Source: Methanolobus sp. UBA32
GTDB lineage: Archaea > Halobacteriota > Methanosarcinia > Methanosarcinales > Methanosarcinaceae
Length of the DNA: 28,281 bases
Reading direction: 5' to 3'
Assembly: GCA_002507205.1 (NCBI GenBank)
Contig: DAZF01000042.1
Span: 1-28,281 of the forward strand
Shown here: in pieces, positions 7,446 through 14,320 of the stretch
How the letters are laid out: each line of letters starts with the position of its first letter
Position numbering within the stretch: position 1 is the first letter of the stretch
Notes under the pieces: generated by a model
Databases searched by the model: none
What the model was told of the DNA's origin: nothing
What the model saw: only the letters and a program-made list of their open reading frames with translations
Position numbers and translations under genes: made by a program

Positions 7446-8726
7446 TTACTCAAGCAACCATTTCCATACAGGCCTCACGAAGATCTTTCTCCCATCCATT
7501 TCGATCAGCTCTTCAGTATCCTTTGTGAGTATGAAACCTTCTTCCAGGTCATACGCTTTCATTGCTTCACGTAACCCTTCAAGCTCGCGTTTTTTGTTAT
7601 CCGGATTCAGCTCCTTTGTAACCTGGATAGCATTGGTTATTTTGTTATCCGCTTTTATCAGGAAATCGCACTCATATGATCCTTTATGATAGTAAACTTC
7701 GCTCTGTCTTCTTATAAGTTCTATGAATACAAGGTTTTCAAGCAGTCTGCCGTAGTTCTCTGAGAATTTGAAAGACACCGCGTTTATCAGACCTGTATCA
7801 AGACAGTAGATCTTCTTTGGATTTGCAAGTTGTTTCCTGAGGGAAAAATCGAATTTGTTGATGGAATATAAGAGATATGAGTCTTCTGCGTAGCTCAGGT
7901 ACTCTTTCACCGTATCTGCAGATATTTCCAAGACATTTGCTATGATGTTATAGGAAAAAGGCTTGCCGACATTTGAGATAATGAAATATAGCAAGTTTAT
8001 TACATCCCTGTTGTTCCTCAGTTTATGGGGAAAAATTATGTCTTTCAGGTATATGGTCTCATAATAGTTCTTCAAAAGCTCTTCTTTGATAGTATTGTCC
8101 TCTTCCAGGGATATCCTGGGGAAAGAACCATGCCTGAGATATTCCTCAAACTCCATTTTTTTCTCGGTGGATGTCGGCTTTTTCAGTCCTTTGAAATCCA
8201 GGTGTTCTTTAAAAGTTAGTGGAAATACCGTTACTGTAAGGTATCTTCCAGAGAGGCGTGTGATGGTATTCTTTTTAAGCAGGGATGATGTGGAACCCGT
8301 CAATACAAATTTCAGGCGCTTGTCAGTATCGTATAATGTTTTCAGTGTCTGTGTCCAGTACTTGAAGTTTTGGATCTCATCAAGGAAGATGTAGTATCTT
8401 TCTTTTTTCGTTGCCGCGATATGATCTTCAATGATACCCGAAAGAAGAACGGCACTCTCTGACCTGCTCTGGAACACAGGTTCATCAAGGTTTATGTAAA
8501 GTACCGACATGGCCTCGTTTTCAGGCAGTTCAAGACTGCTGATGAGCTGGTATATGAGAGTTGACTTGCCCGTCCTTCTTGCACCAAGTATTAGCAGTAT
8601 CTCTTCCGTGCTCATATATTTAGATAAACGTGGATAATAATGAAGACGAGGTATTCCTCTATTGTAACTTTTCCCGAACCACCAGGGATTCTGCTTTTCC
8701 AGCACATCTTCTATCAGCTGTTCCAT
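7446..8726 (-). CDS. Archaeal ATPase, AAA/DUF4143-type, paralogue B
   Basis: A 426-aa paralogue of the ATPase at 281-1540. Walker A is GARRTGKST (48-56), Walker B is YIFLDEIQN (D116, E117), and FVLTGSTSSLL is the sensor strand. A winged-helix-like region (SYNIIANVLEISADTVKEYL) sits at about 255-275. The C-terminal PD-(D/E)XK-like segment again reads ECDFLI...NAIQVT, so the usual E-x-K is replaced in both paralogues. The last 34 nt of the two genes differ at one base only, although the genes are diverged elsewhere. The ATG at 8726 is followed by MEQLIEDVLEKQNPWW. A cluster of three repeated operator-like elements lies upstream. Its cellular role is not known; proposals for such families include mobile-element and defence functions. 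Confidence 0.85.
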   Translation of the reverse strand: MEQLIEDVLEKQNPWWFGKSYNRGIPRLHYYPRLSKYMSTEEILLILGARRTGKSTLIYQLISSLELPENEAMSVLYINLDEPVFQSRSESAVLLSGIIEDHIAATKKERYYIFLDEIQNFKYWTQTLKTLYDTDKRLKFVLTGSTSSLLKKNTITRLSGRYLTVTVFPLTFKEHLDFKGLKKPTSTEKKMEFEEYLRHGSFPRISLEEDNTIKEELLKNYYETIYLKDIIFPHKLRNNRDVINLLYFIISNVGKPFSYNIIANVLEISADTVKEYLSYAEDSYLLYSINKFDFSLRKQLANPKKIYCLDTGLINAVSFKFSENYGRLLENLVFIELIRRQSEVYYHKGSYECDFLIKADNKITNAIQVTKELNPDNKKRELEGLREAMKAYDLEEGFILTKDTEELIEMDGRKIFVRPVWKWLLE

Positions 8727-8763
8727 GATTGCTTATTTGAGTTCAACTTAGATAAAATCACCG

Positions 8764-8840
8764 ATTATAATCTATAATTTTATCATTTTCTATAGGTTAT
8801 AATTGACAATTTTTTACATATATTCAGATTACAATCTATA
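8764..8840. promoter_or_regulatory. Triple operator-like array upstream of ATPase B
   Basis: Three copies of a 13-bp word occur: ATTATAATCTATA (8764-8776), its inverted form read as ATTATAACCTATA on the minus strand (8791-8803), and ATTACAATCTATA (8828-8840). The first two make an inverted repeat with 12 of 13 arm matches; the third is a direct repeat of the first. All lie 38-114 bp upstream of the ATG, where a regulator could control this promoter. The word differs from the dyads of ATPase A. Confidence 0.55.
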
Positions 8841-8877
8841 ATAACATACATTCGATAAAATCTGCATAATAAAAAAC

Positions 8878-8914
8878 AACCATCTCACCGCAGGTGGCAC
8901 AGTCCGTCGACACT
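8878..8914 (+). repeat. Dispersed hairpin repeat, copy 5 (covarying stem)
   Basis: Arms TCACC/GGTGG replace CCGCC/GGCGG. The central G-C pair has changed to A-T on both sides, a compensatory change, and the outer pair is a T-G wobble that pairs only in plus-strand RNA. The 3' flank to about 8947 (ending CTCTGTAG) matches that of copy 3. Confidence 0.8.
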
Positions 8915-9054
8915 GTTGGAATAAAGAAACATATGTGACTCTGTAGTGTTCATTTCAGAACTACCATGCAGTAAGTTACTGCACAGTAAGTATTTGTTGT
9001 TAATATTTAAAGTCAAACTTTGTTGTCACAGCAATAATAGCAAACAATCATCAC

Positions 9055-9091
9055 TACCATACAGCCGCAGGCGGCACAGTCCATCGGCACT
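9055..9091 (+). repeat. Dispersed hairpin repeat, copy 6
   Basis: Most diverged copy: arms CAGCC/GGCGG around loop GCA with one A-G mismatch, followed by the conserved CACAGTCC and CGGCACT. It is the last copy, about 45 bp before the end of the minus-strand membrane protein gene. Confidence 0.7.
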
Positions 9092-9135
9092 TCACAAAAA
9101 ATTAATTTATCTGCACATATCTAAAAAATACAATT

Positions 9136-9720
9136 TCATTCAAGCGGCTCATACCGAAACCCGAACCCCAGGTCCTTCAATGCAAGCAATGCCATGAACA
9201 TCACACAGAATATGAAGAACACCGACACAAAACAGGCGAAGTTGTAATGGAAGAAATCCACGCCCGAAAGTCTGACATTCATGAAGGCGAATATGCTCAA
9301 TGGTTCATTATATACCGGATACAGGTAAGTAAGACCGCCATCAGCTATGTCATCCAGCAATAGATGGGAAAGAAAAGCAGCCTCTGCAAAGATCCCCAGA
9401 GATGATGCCTTTGAGATGTTCCTGTATATCATGTGCCCCAGTGTCAATGCTAGTATGAATGCCACAAGGCCGAAGAACAATGAATGTGTCGGAACCGGAC
9501 CGATACTTGTATGCTGCAGGTTTCCATATAATAAATAATTCCACACCGCAGGCACGTCCGGGAACACCGAACCTATACTTCCGACAAATAATAGCAGGCT
9601 TAAATGTTTTACATCCTTAAAGCCTATCTCCCTGCGAAAACCGCTTCCTGCAATTGCAAAGACCCCGACAAGGGAGATGCAGAATATAAAGAAGCTCAGG
9701 TGAAATGCTGGATATGGCAT
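9136..9720 (-). CDS. Integral membrane protein, DUF457/YdjM-like predicted metal-dependent hydrolase
   Basis: A 194-aa protein with about five hydrophobic segments and conserved-looking polar residues near the membrane: H7 in YPAFHLSF, FPDVPAVWN (D55), PTHSLFF (H79) and SHLLLDDIADGGLTYLYP. This H...D...THS...SHLLLD pattern is that of the DUF457/YdjM family of 'membrane-bound metal-dependent hydrolases', whose substrates are mostly unknown. The ATG at 9720 has a TATA tract (9741-9754) 21-34 bp upstream, so a leaderless transcript is likely. It stands alone between the accessory repeat region and the tRNA gene. The fold family is fairly sure; the activity is not demonstrated. Confidence 0.75.
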   Translation of the reverse strand: MPYPAFHLSFFIFCISLVGVFAIAGSGFRREIGFKDVKHLSLLLFVGSIGSVFPDVPAVWNYLLYGNLQHTSIGPVPTHSLFFGLVAFILALTLGHMIYRNISKASSLGIFAEAAFLSHLLLDDIADGGLTYLYPVYNEPLSIFAFMNVRLSGVDFFHYNFACFVSVFFIFCVMFMALLALKDLGFGFRYEPLE

Positions 9721-9866
9721 GGCATTATTATATAGTTTATTTTTATATATAATTGCTGTTCGATCATCAAACCAAATATGCTATCCGTTCAGTCCAGAGT
9801 TGACAATCCAGTATAGAAAAGTGAGTTTACCAACCACCGATACAGTATCATAAAAATAGACAAGAA

Positions 9867-9963
9867 CGGGCCCGCCGCGATTCGAACACGAGTCGATGGG
9901 TATCTCCGGACCATTTTGGTCACATCGAAGCCCATCAGGATATCCTGGCTACCCTACGAGCCC
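9867..9963 (-). tRNA. tRNA-Arg(TCG) with a 23-nt intron
   Basis: A full cloverleaf is seen on the minus strand. The acceptor stem is GGGCTCG/CGGGCCC with discriminator G and no encoded CCA. The D-arm begins GGGT, the anticodon stem is ATGGG/CCCAT, and the loop CTTCGA-A carries TCG at 9926-9928 (reads CGA, Arg). The variable loop is CGAC, and the T-arm is TCGTG-TTCGAAT-CGCGG. An intron at 9902-9924 interrupts between positions 37 and 38, the canonical archaeal site. Its ends form a bulge-helix-bulge: central helix CTTC/GGAG, bulges GAT and ATA, and an intron hairpin GACCA-AAA-TGGTC. A TATA-like element lies at 9993-10000. The acceptor and anticodon assignments are mutually consistent. Confidence 0.9.
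9902..9924 (-). other. tRNA intron (bulge-helix-bulge)
   Basis: This 23-nt intron is removed to restore the 7-nt anticodon loop CTTCGAA. It contains the 5-bp hairpin GACCA/TGGTC with an AAA loop. Both 3-nt bulges expected for the archaeal splicing endonuclease are present. Confidence 0.8.
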
Positions 9964-9992
9964 GCAAAGCAACTACTGATTGCTGCAGCCTG

Positions 9993-10000
9993 TATTAAAT
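9993..10000 (-). promoter_or_regulatory. TATA-like promoter element of the tRNA gene
   Basis: The minus strand reads ATTTAATA, about 30-37 bp upstream of the first tRNA base, in the gap between the permease stop codon and the tRNA. Confidence 0.45.
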
Positions 10001-10007
10001 GTTTCTA

Positions 10008-10757
10008 TCATATGAATCCTGATAGCATTTTAATCGCCATTATCAGGAGTATGGCCCCGAACATCTTTTGCAGTGTTTCCGCCTTTATCCTGCCATGCAT
10101 CAGGTGAGAACCCAGCTGTGCTCCCAAAAACGATGCAACTACAGCAGCAGCCACCATGTATGGGTCAGGATCCCATGAAGATGCATGTGCCATGAATGCA
10201 GAAAGGGATGTGAATAGCACTATAAAGCCCGAACTTGCTGCTGCCCGTTTAATAGTGAAGCCCAATATGAGCAGTAGTGGGACGATGAATGTGCCACCGC
10301 CAATTCCAAGCATACCTGATACAGTTCCTATCAGAAATCCGCAGATAACTATCAGCAAATATCTTTTATTTCCATCTATGTGCTTTTCCCTGTACATGAC
10401 CTGTGCCCTGGAAAATATCATCTCTTCGCCGACAAAGAGCATTAGCATTGAAAACACAAAAAGAAGAAGACTTACAGGTACTATCTTCGTGAAATATGCT
10501 CCTATCTGTGCCCCGATCATCGAGGCAATTATGAATGGTATCGTTATCTTAAAATCCACCATCTGTTTTCTCACGTACGTGATAGCTGCAGATCCTGAGG
10601 TGATAGTGTTCAGAAGCAGTGCAATGGTGACAGATGAAATGAAATCTCCACTTATCCAGTAAAAAAAAGGCACGTAGAATATGGCTCCGCCAAGTCCGAT
10701 CATTGAGAAAAGCGAAGATGCGCAAAAAACGATAAGTGCAAGAGTTATTATTTCCAT
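10008..10757 (-). CDS. TauE/SafE (DUF81) family membrane permease
   Basis: A 249-aa polytopic protein with about seven or eight hydrophobic segments arranged as two related halves. Each half carries the family's glycine-rich motif: GLGGAIFYVPFF (about 22-33) and GIGGGTFIVPLLLI (about 151-164). The family exports or imports small anions such as sulfite, sulfoacetate or related sulfur and organic acids; the substrate cannot be read from the sequence. The ATG at 10757 lies 35 bp after the stop of the RCK gene on the same strand, so it is probably the last gene of the protease-channel-RCK operon. The tRNA-Arg gene follows 44 bp downstream. Confidence 0.85.
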   Translation of the reverse strand: MEIITLALIVFCASSLFSMIGLGGAIFYVPFFYWISGDFISSVTIALLLNTITSGSAAITYVRKQMVDFKITIPFIIASMIGAQIGAYFTKIVPVSLLLFVFSMLMLFVGEEMIFSRAQVMYREKHIDGNKRYLLIVICGFLIGTVSGMLGIGGGTFIVPLLLILGFTIKRAAASSGFIVLFTSLSAFMAHASSWDPDPYMVAAAVVASFLGAQLGSHLMHGRIKAETLQKMFGAILLIMAIKMLSGFI

Positions 10758-10792
10758 TAGAAACTATCCGAAGAGGTAATCATTTTTGTAAA

Positions 10793-11491
10793 TCACTTGA
10801 CCTTGACGTACTTATCCTTGAACATCTTAATTTCTTCTTTTCCGCCTACAACAGCAACAACATCTCCTTTCAATATTACTGTGGATGGCAGTATGTCTGT
10901 GATGATCTTTCCATCTCTTTCAATTCCGATTATTGTACATCCTACTTTGTTTCTCAGGTCGATGCTTACAACCGTTTTATTTGCAAGCTCTTTATCATCT
11001 GTAACTGTGTGTTTCTCGATATCTATGCCTTCATACAGCATAATATCTTCATCCATTTTCTTGCATTCAACATCAAGAAGGCAATGGGATGTCATTTTTG
11101 CAAGCATCTGGCCGGCAACTATTGGCAGTGCTGCAACATAATCAGCACCTGCTTTGTATATCTTGTCAATTGATTTGTAGGAATTTGCCCGTGCTATGAT
11201 GGTGGACTTTGGATTTAATCCTCTGGTTATAAGTGTAGCAAACATGACATCGGTATCTTCATTCAGGGATATGATCACCGTGGAAGCATCCGGGATGCCT
11301 GCCTGTATAAGGATGTCTTCTTCAGTTGCATTGCCCACAACATAGTTGTAATCTGCATTTTCGAAATTGTGAACATTGGAATCTACAACAGTGAACCTGA
11401 TCTCAGCATACTTGAGAGTTTCCACTACGCGTCTGCCAACATCTCCGCATCCGAGTACGACCAGATATCCTTTGTCAGTTGCATTTCCCAT
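10793..11491 (-). CDS. Stand-alone RCK (TrkA-type) potassium-transport regulatory protein
   Basis: A 232-aa cytosolic protein with an N-terminal Rossmann RCK_N domain (about 10-130; VVLGCGDVGRRVVETL is the glycine-rich nucleotide-binding loop, and VVDSN supplies the acidic residue after strand 2). An RCK_C/TrkA-C domain follows at about 150-230 (TVVSIDLRNKVGCTIIGIERDGK...GDVVAVVGGKEEI). Such proteins gate K+ transporters or channels on binding NAD(H), ATP/ADP or c-di-AMP. It begins 5 bp after the stop of the RCK channel, with GGAG in the preceding gene's end as ribosome-binding site, so the two are co-translated. That suggests it forms mixed rings with, or modulates, the channel. Trk-type transmembrane subunits were not seen nearby. 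Confidence 0.85.
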   Translation of the reverse strand: MGNATDKGYLVVLGCGDVGRRVVETLKYAEIRFTVVDSNVHNFENADYNYVVGNATEEDILIQAGIPDASTVIISLNEDTDVMFATLITRGLNPKSTIIARANSYKSIDKIYKAGADYVAALPIVAGQMLAKMTSHCLLDVECKKMDEDIMLYEGIDIEKHTVTDDKELANKTVVSIDLRNKVGCTIIGIERDGKIITDILPSTVILKGDVVAVVGGKEEIKMFKDKYVKVK

Positions 11492-11496
11492 TCATG

Positions 11497-12510
11497 TCAC
11501 TCCATATATTGCGTCAGTTTCTTCAGACGGGATAATTGCTCACTTGAACCTATTGCCAGCAGAACAGAATTGTCCTTTATTACTTCATCCGATCTGATAA
11601 TGAAGGTAAGGCTTCCTCCTTTCCACATACCCACAACATTGGCGCCGGTCTTCTCCCGAATGGCTGCATTTTTCATTGTCTTTCCCACAAGGGGACTTTT
11701 CGGGTATATGGGCAATTCCACGATGCTGACACCTTCAAAGAACTCTGTGGCTCCTGTCAGCCTGTTAACAAAAGGATCAGCTGCTTTTCTTCCGATGAAC
11801 CTTCCAAACATTTCCTTTGGGGAAACAACACTGGTGGCACCGGCATATTTCAGGTATTTTTTATTGGACCTGTCTTCAACCATGGCTATTATATTAAGAT
11901 CACTGATATTACGGGCTGTCAGTACGATGTTTGCATTCATTTCGTCTGAACGGTTTGCGATCAGGAAATGTGCATCTCTGATATTTGCATATTTCAGGGT
12001 CTCTTCTTCGTATACAGTGCCAAATATGGCATGAATATTTCTTTTCAGTAGATCCTTTACAAGTTCCGGATCCTCTTCTATCAGGATATAGGGAACATTA
12101 TTCTCATTCAGTTCCTCGATAAGTGTTTCTATGAGCCTGTTATAGCCGCATATTATGATATGGTCCCTGAGGTTCTTCGGAGCTTTGGTGGGTATGTTCG
12201 AATGGATCATCTTTTCCATCCAGAGTATGATTATCAGGGTGAAAAGTATTCCAAAAACAAGAGGTATCCCTGATAGCTGTACAAAGACTGAGTATATTTT
12301 CCCCAGGGGAGAGATTACAGTGATGTCCCCGTATCCTACTGTTGTAAGGGTGGAGATCACCCAGTAAAAAGCATCGTAAAGGTTTGCATACGCGGTCTGA
12401 CCTTCATAGAGCATTATCCTTATGAAAAGAAGCATGTAGAACAATATGATAGCAAGAGCTCCGGTGACTGATTTCAGCAAGGTCATATGCCAGAGGTGTC
12501 TTTTTCTCAT
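11497..12510 (-). CDS. Two-helix potassium channel with C-terminal RCK domain
   Basis: A 337-aa MthK-like channel. TM1 (about 14-35), a pore helix and the K+ selectivity filter TLTTVGYGD (54-62) are followed by TM2 (about 74-99), then a cytosolic RCK_N (about 116-235; HIIICGYNRLIETLI) and an RCK_C region (about 250-335). Channels of this kind pass K+ across the cell membrane and are gated by ligand binding to an RCK ring. The ATG at 12510 is 58 bp after the site-2 protease stop; the stop is 5 bp before the free RCK gene. In MthK an internal Met start gives free RCK subunits; here a separate RCK gene sits immediately downstream and could supply them (inference). Confidence 0.9.
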   Translation of the reverse strand: MRKRHLWHMTLLKSVTGALAIILFYMLLFIRIMLYEGQTAYANLYDAFYWVISTLTTVGYGDITVISPLGKIYSVFVQLSGIPLVFGILFTLIIILWMEKMIHSNIPTKAPKNLRDHIIICGYNRLIETLIEELNENNVPYILIEEDPELVKDLLKRNIHAIFGTVYEEETLKYANIRDAHFLIANRSDEMNANIVLTARNISDLNIIAMVEDRSNKKYLKYAGATSVVSPKEMFGRFIGRKAADPFVNRLTGATEFFEGVSIVELPIYPKSPLVGKTMKNAAIREKTGANVVGMWKGGSLTFIIRSDEVIKDNSVLLAIGSSEQLSRLKKLTQYME

Positions 12511-12568
12511 ATAGTTCGCCTTTACATTTCAGCTTATGTTTGTTTACTTACTTGTTTGCCTGTTGTGC

Positions 12569-14320
12569 TCAGAAACCATGTACGATATATGGTCCGAATA
12601 TCATGAACAGGAATGACAGAAGTATCAGCATTGCAAAGGTAGCGGCTATCAGTGCGGATATGTGCTCTGCCTTTTCTTCATTACCTGTGATCCTGAACAG
12701 GAATGCATTCATGTAATCTCTGAATACGTGTCCTCCATCAAGGGGTACGGCAGGCAGACAGTTGAACAGGCCTACGTAGAAATTCAGCCATCCTATCCAC
12801 AGAAGTGCATTTGCAAGCCAGAAAACACCAATTCCGAAAGGTGCTGCCCATCCGACAGGTTCGTAGAACTGTGCCAGTGTTCCGCTGAAACCCGGGAATC
12901 CCTCTCCTGCAAAACCGATGATCGGCAGTCCGAGAAGTATTATCCATCCGGTGACGCCTGTAAGCATCTGCGGTATGCTCTTAAACAGGTCCAGGTAAGC
13001 AGTGGCTGGGAACTCTCCGACAGTGATGCCGAGGGACGTTTTGATCTGTCCGTCCACACTTGTAACAACACCCAGAAATCCTTTGTTCTCAATGTCAGGG
13101 TGTTCTGCAAGGGTAACATTATATTTTGTGGTACCTTCGGCATCGTCTGTTCCAAGTTCAACGGTCACTTCCTGTCCGGGTTCACTGTTGTTCATTACAT
13201 TCCTGAAATCTGTGTATGAACGTATCGGGATTTCGTCTATATACAGGATGGTCATGCCCGCTTCCAGTCCTGCAGCTGATGCCGGTGAATCATCAACTAT
13301 GCTCTGTATCAGTATGCCTGAAGGTTCAATATCAGTGTCTAAGACCTCGGCTTCATAGCTGGATATCTCCCTGTCTGATGCCGCATGGACTGTAACCTGC
13401 GTTCCGGTTTCAAGCCCGTCAAGATATTCCAGCATCTCATTGACATTGCTTATTGGGGTATCATCTATCTGTGTGATGACCATATTTTCCCGAAGACCGG
13501 CTGCATAGGCAGGACTTTCTTCCTGCACACCAACTATCATTGTGTCGCCCAGTGGGGAAAGTGATCCAAGGACCGGGCCGAACAGGAGGCTGAATGCCAG
13601 GAGCGCCACAACGAAGTTTGCCATTACACCTGCTGCAAGGATGCGTGCTCTTTGTTTACGGCTTGCGATCTTCTCATCATTTTTGACGACTTTGCTGACA
13701 ACTTTCTTCTCTTCGTTGTCGTCTATTACTATTCCAAGCCTGCGGTCTCCGTATGGGTCATCTGCCTCATTGTATTCTTCTTCTTCCCTTTTGCCGAAAA
13801 GTTCCTCTTCATCAGGTTCGGCAAAACCTCCTATCGGAACTACCGCAAGCAGAATTCCCATGGATTTCACTCTTATGTCCTCAACACGGCAGAGAATGGC
13901 ATGTGAGAACTCATGGACTATCAGGGTAACAACAAGTGCGATTATGCCCCAGGTCAGTGGTATGAACTCATTGACACCGGGTATAAGGAAAATATTCCTT
14001 GCCTCATTGAATTTACCGGGCTGCGGCATTGAATTATCTCCAATGGAAGCTATCATTGCAATGTCAGATAATATGATCACAAGGAACATTGCTATCATTC
14101 CAATGAACATTAACCGGATGCCTATATCTGCATAGACTCTCCAGGCTTTCTTTGGAATTGCAAGTTTGTCCAGGAGTTTCAGCCCGCGTGTTGTTCTTAT
14201 CATCAGGACCGGTCCATAGGTACTGATGTTATACTTTTTCAATATTCCTTTCCTTTCAAGCACTATTACGGCCATCCAGTAAAGCAAAAAGAGTGTTAAT
14301 GCAATGTTTGTTCCGTCCAA
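12569..14320 (-). CDS. Site-2 protease (M50 family) with two PDZ domains
   Basis: A 583-aa intramembrane metalloprotease. Several membrane helices surround the zinc motif HEFSH (136-140) and the second catalytic motif NCLPAVPLDGGH (520-531, D528). Between them are a charged loop (about 170-225) and two PDZ domains, about 262-320 (ESPAYAAGLRENMVITQID) and 335-395 (DSPASAAGLEAGMTILYID). Such proteases cut membrane-bound regulators or clear signal-peptide remnants after a first cleavage. The start is TTG at 14320, supported by GGAG (14328-14331) with 7 nt spacing and by TATAAAA at about 14363-14370; no ATG is better placed. It is first gene of the probable operon with the K+ channel. Whether it processes the channel or an unlinked regulator is unknown. 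Confidence 0.88.
   Translation of the reverse strand: MDGTNIALTLFLLYWMAVIVLERKGILKKYNISTYGPVLMIRTTRGLKLLDKLAIPKKAWRVYADIGIRLMFIGMIAMFLVIILSDIAMIASIGDNSMPQPGKFNEARNIFLIPGVNEFIPLTWGIIALVVTLIVHEFSHAILCRVEDIRVKSMGILLAVVPIGGFAEPDEEELFGKREEEEYNEADDPYGDRRLGIVIDDNEEKKVVSKVVKNDEKIASRKQRARILAAGVMANFVVALLAFSLLFGPVLGSLSPLGDTMIVGVQEESPAYAAGLRENMVITQIDDTPISNVNEMLEYLDGLETGTQVTVHAASDREISSYEAEVLDTDIEPSGILIQSIVDDSPASAAGLEAGMTILYIDEIPIRSYTDFRNVMNNSEPGQEVTVELGTDDAEGTTKYNVTLAEHPDIENKGFLGVVTSVDGQIKTSLGITVGEFPATAYLDLFKSIPQMLTGVTGWIILLGLPIIGFAGEGFPGFSGTLAQFYEPVGWAAPFGIGVFWLANALLWIGWLNFYVGLFNCLPAVPLDGGHVFRDYMNAFLFRITGNEEKAEHISALIAATFAMLILLSFLFMIFGPYIVHGF

Larger units (their letters stand above)
8727..9135. other. 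409-bp gene-free stretch with two repeat copies
   Basis: It holds the operator-like array of ATPase B (8764-8840), repeat copies 5 and 6, and between them a near-perfect 17-nt dyad TGCAGTAA-G-TTACTGCA (8967-8983), whose CAGTAAG word recurs at 8984-8990. No coding region with a credible start and composition was seen. Confidence 0.55.

Noticed and set aside
208..9091. CRISPR array
   Set aside because: Repeat copies are 0.15-3 kb apart, imperfect and separated by genes; there are no regular spacers and no cas genes.
281..9100. Transposon or insertion sequence carrying the repeats
   Set aside because: No transposase or integrase motif, terminal inverted repeats or target-site duplication could be seen; mobility by an unlinked enzyme remains possible.
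10156..10662. 168-aa plus-strand ORF inside the TauE/SafE gene region
   Set aside because: The permease motifs on the minus strand account for the region; this frame has no domain.
11369..12034. 221-aa plus-strand ORF opposite the potassium channel genes
   Set aside because: Lies antisense to two genes with clear RCK and pore motifs; its own translation shows no recognisable domain.
13542..14135. 197-aa plus-strand ORF opposite the site-2 protease
   Set aside because: Low-complexity Ser/Thr-rich shadow of the real protease frame, with no start signal.
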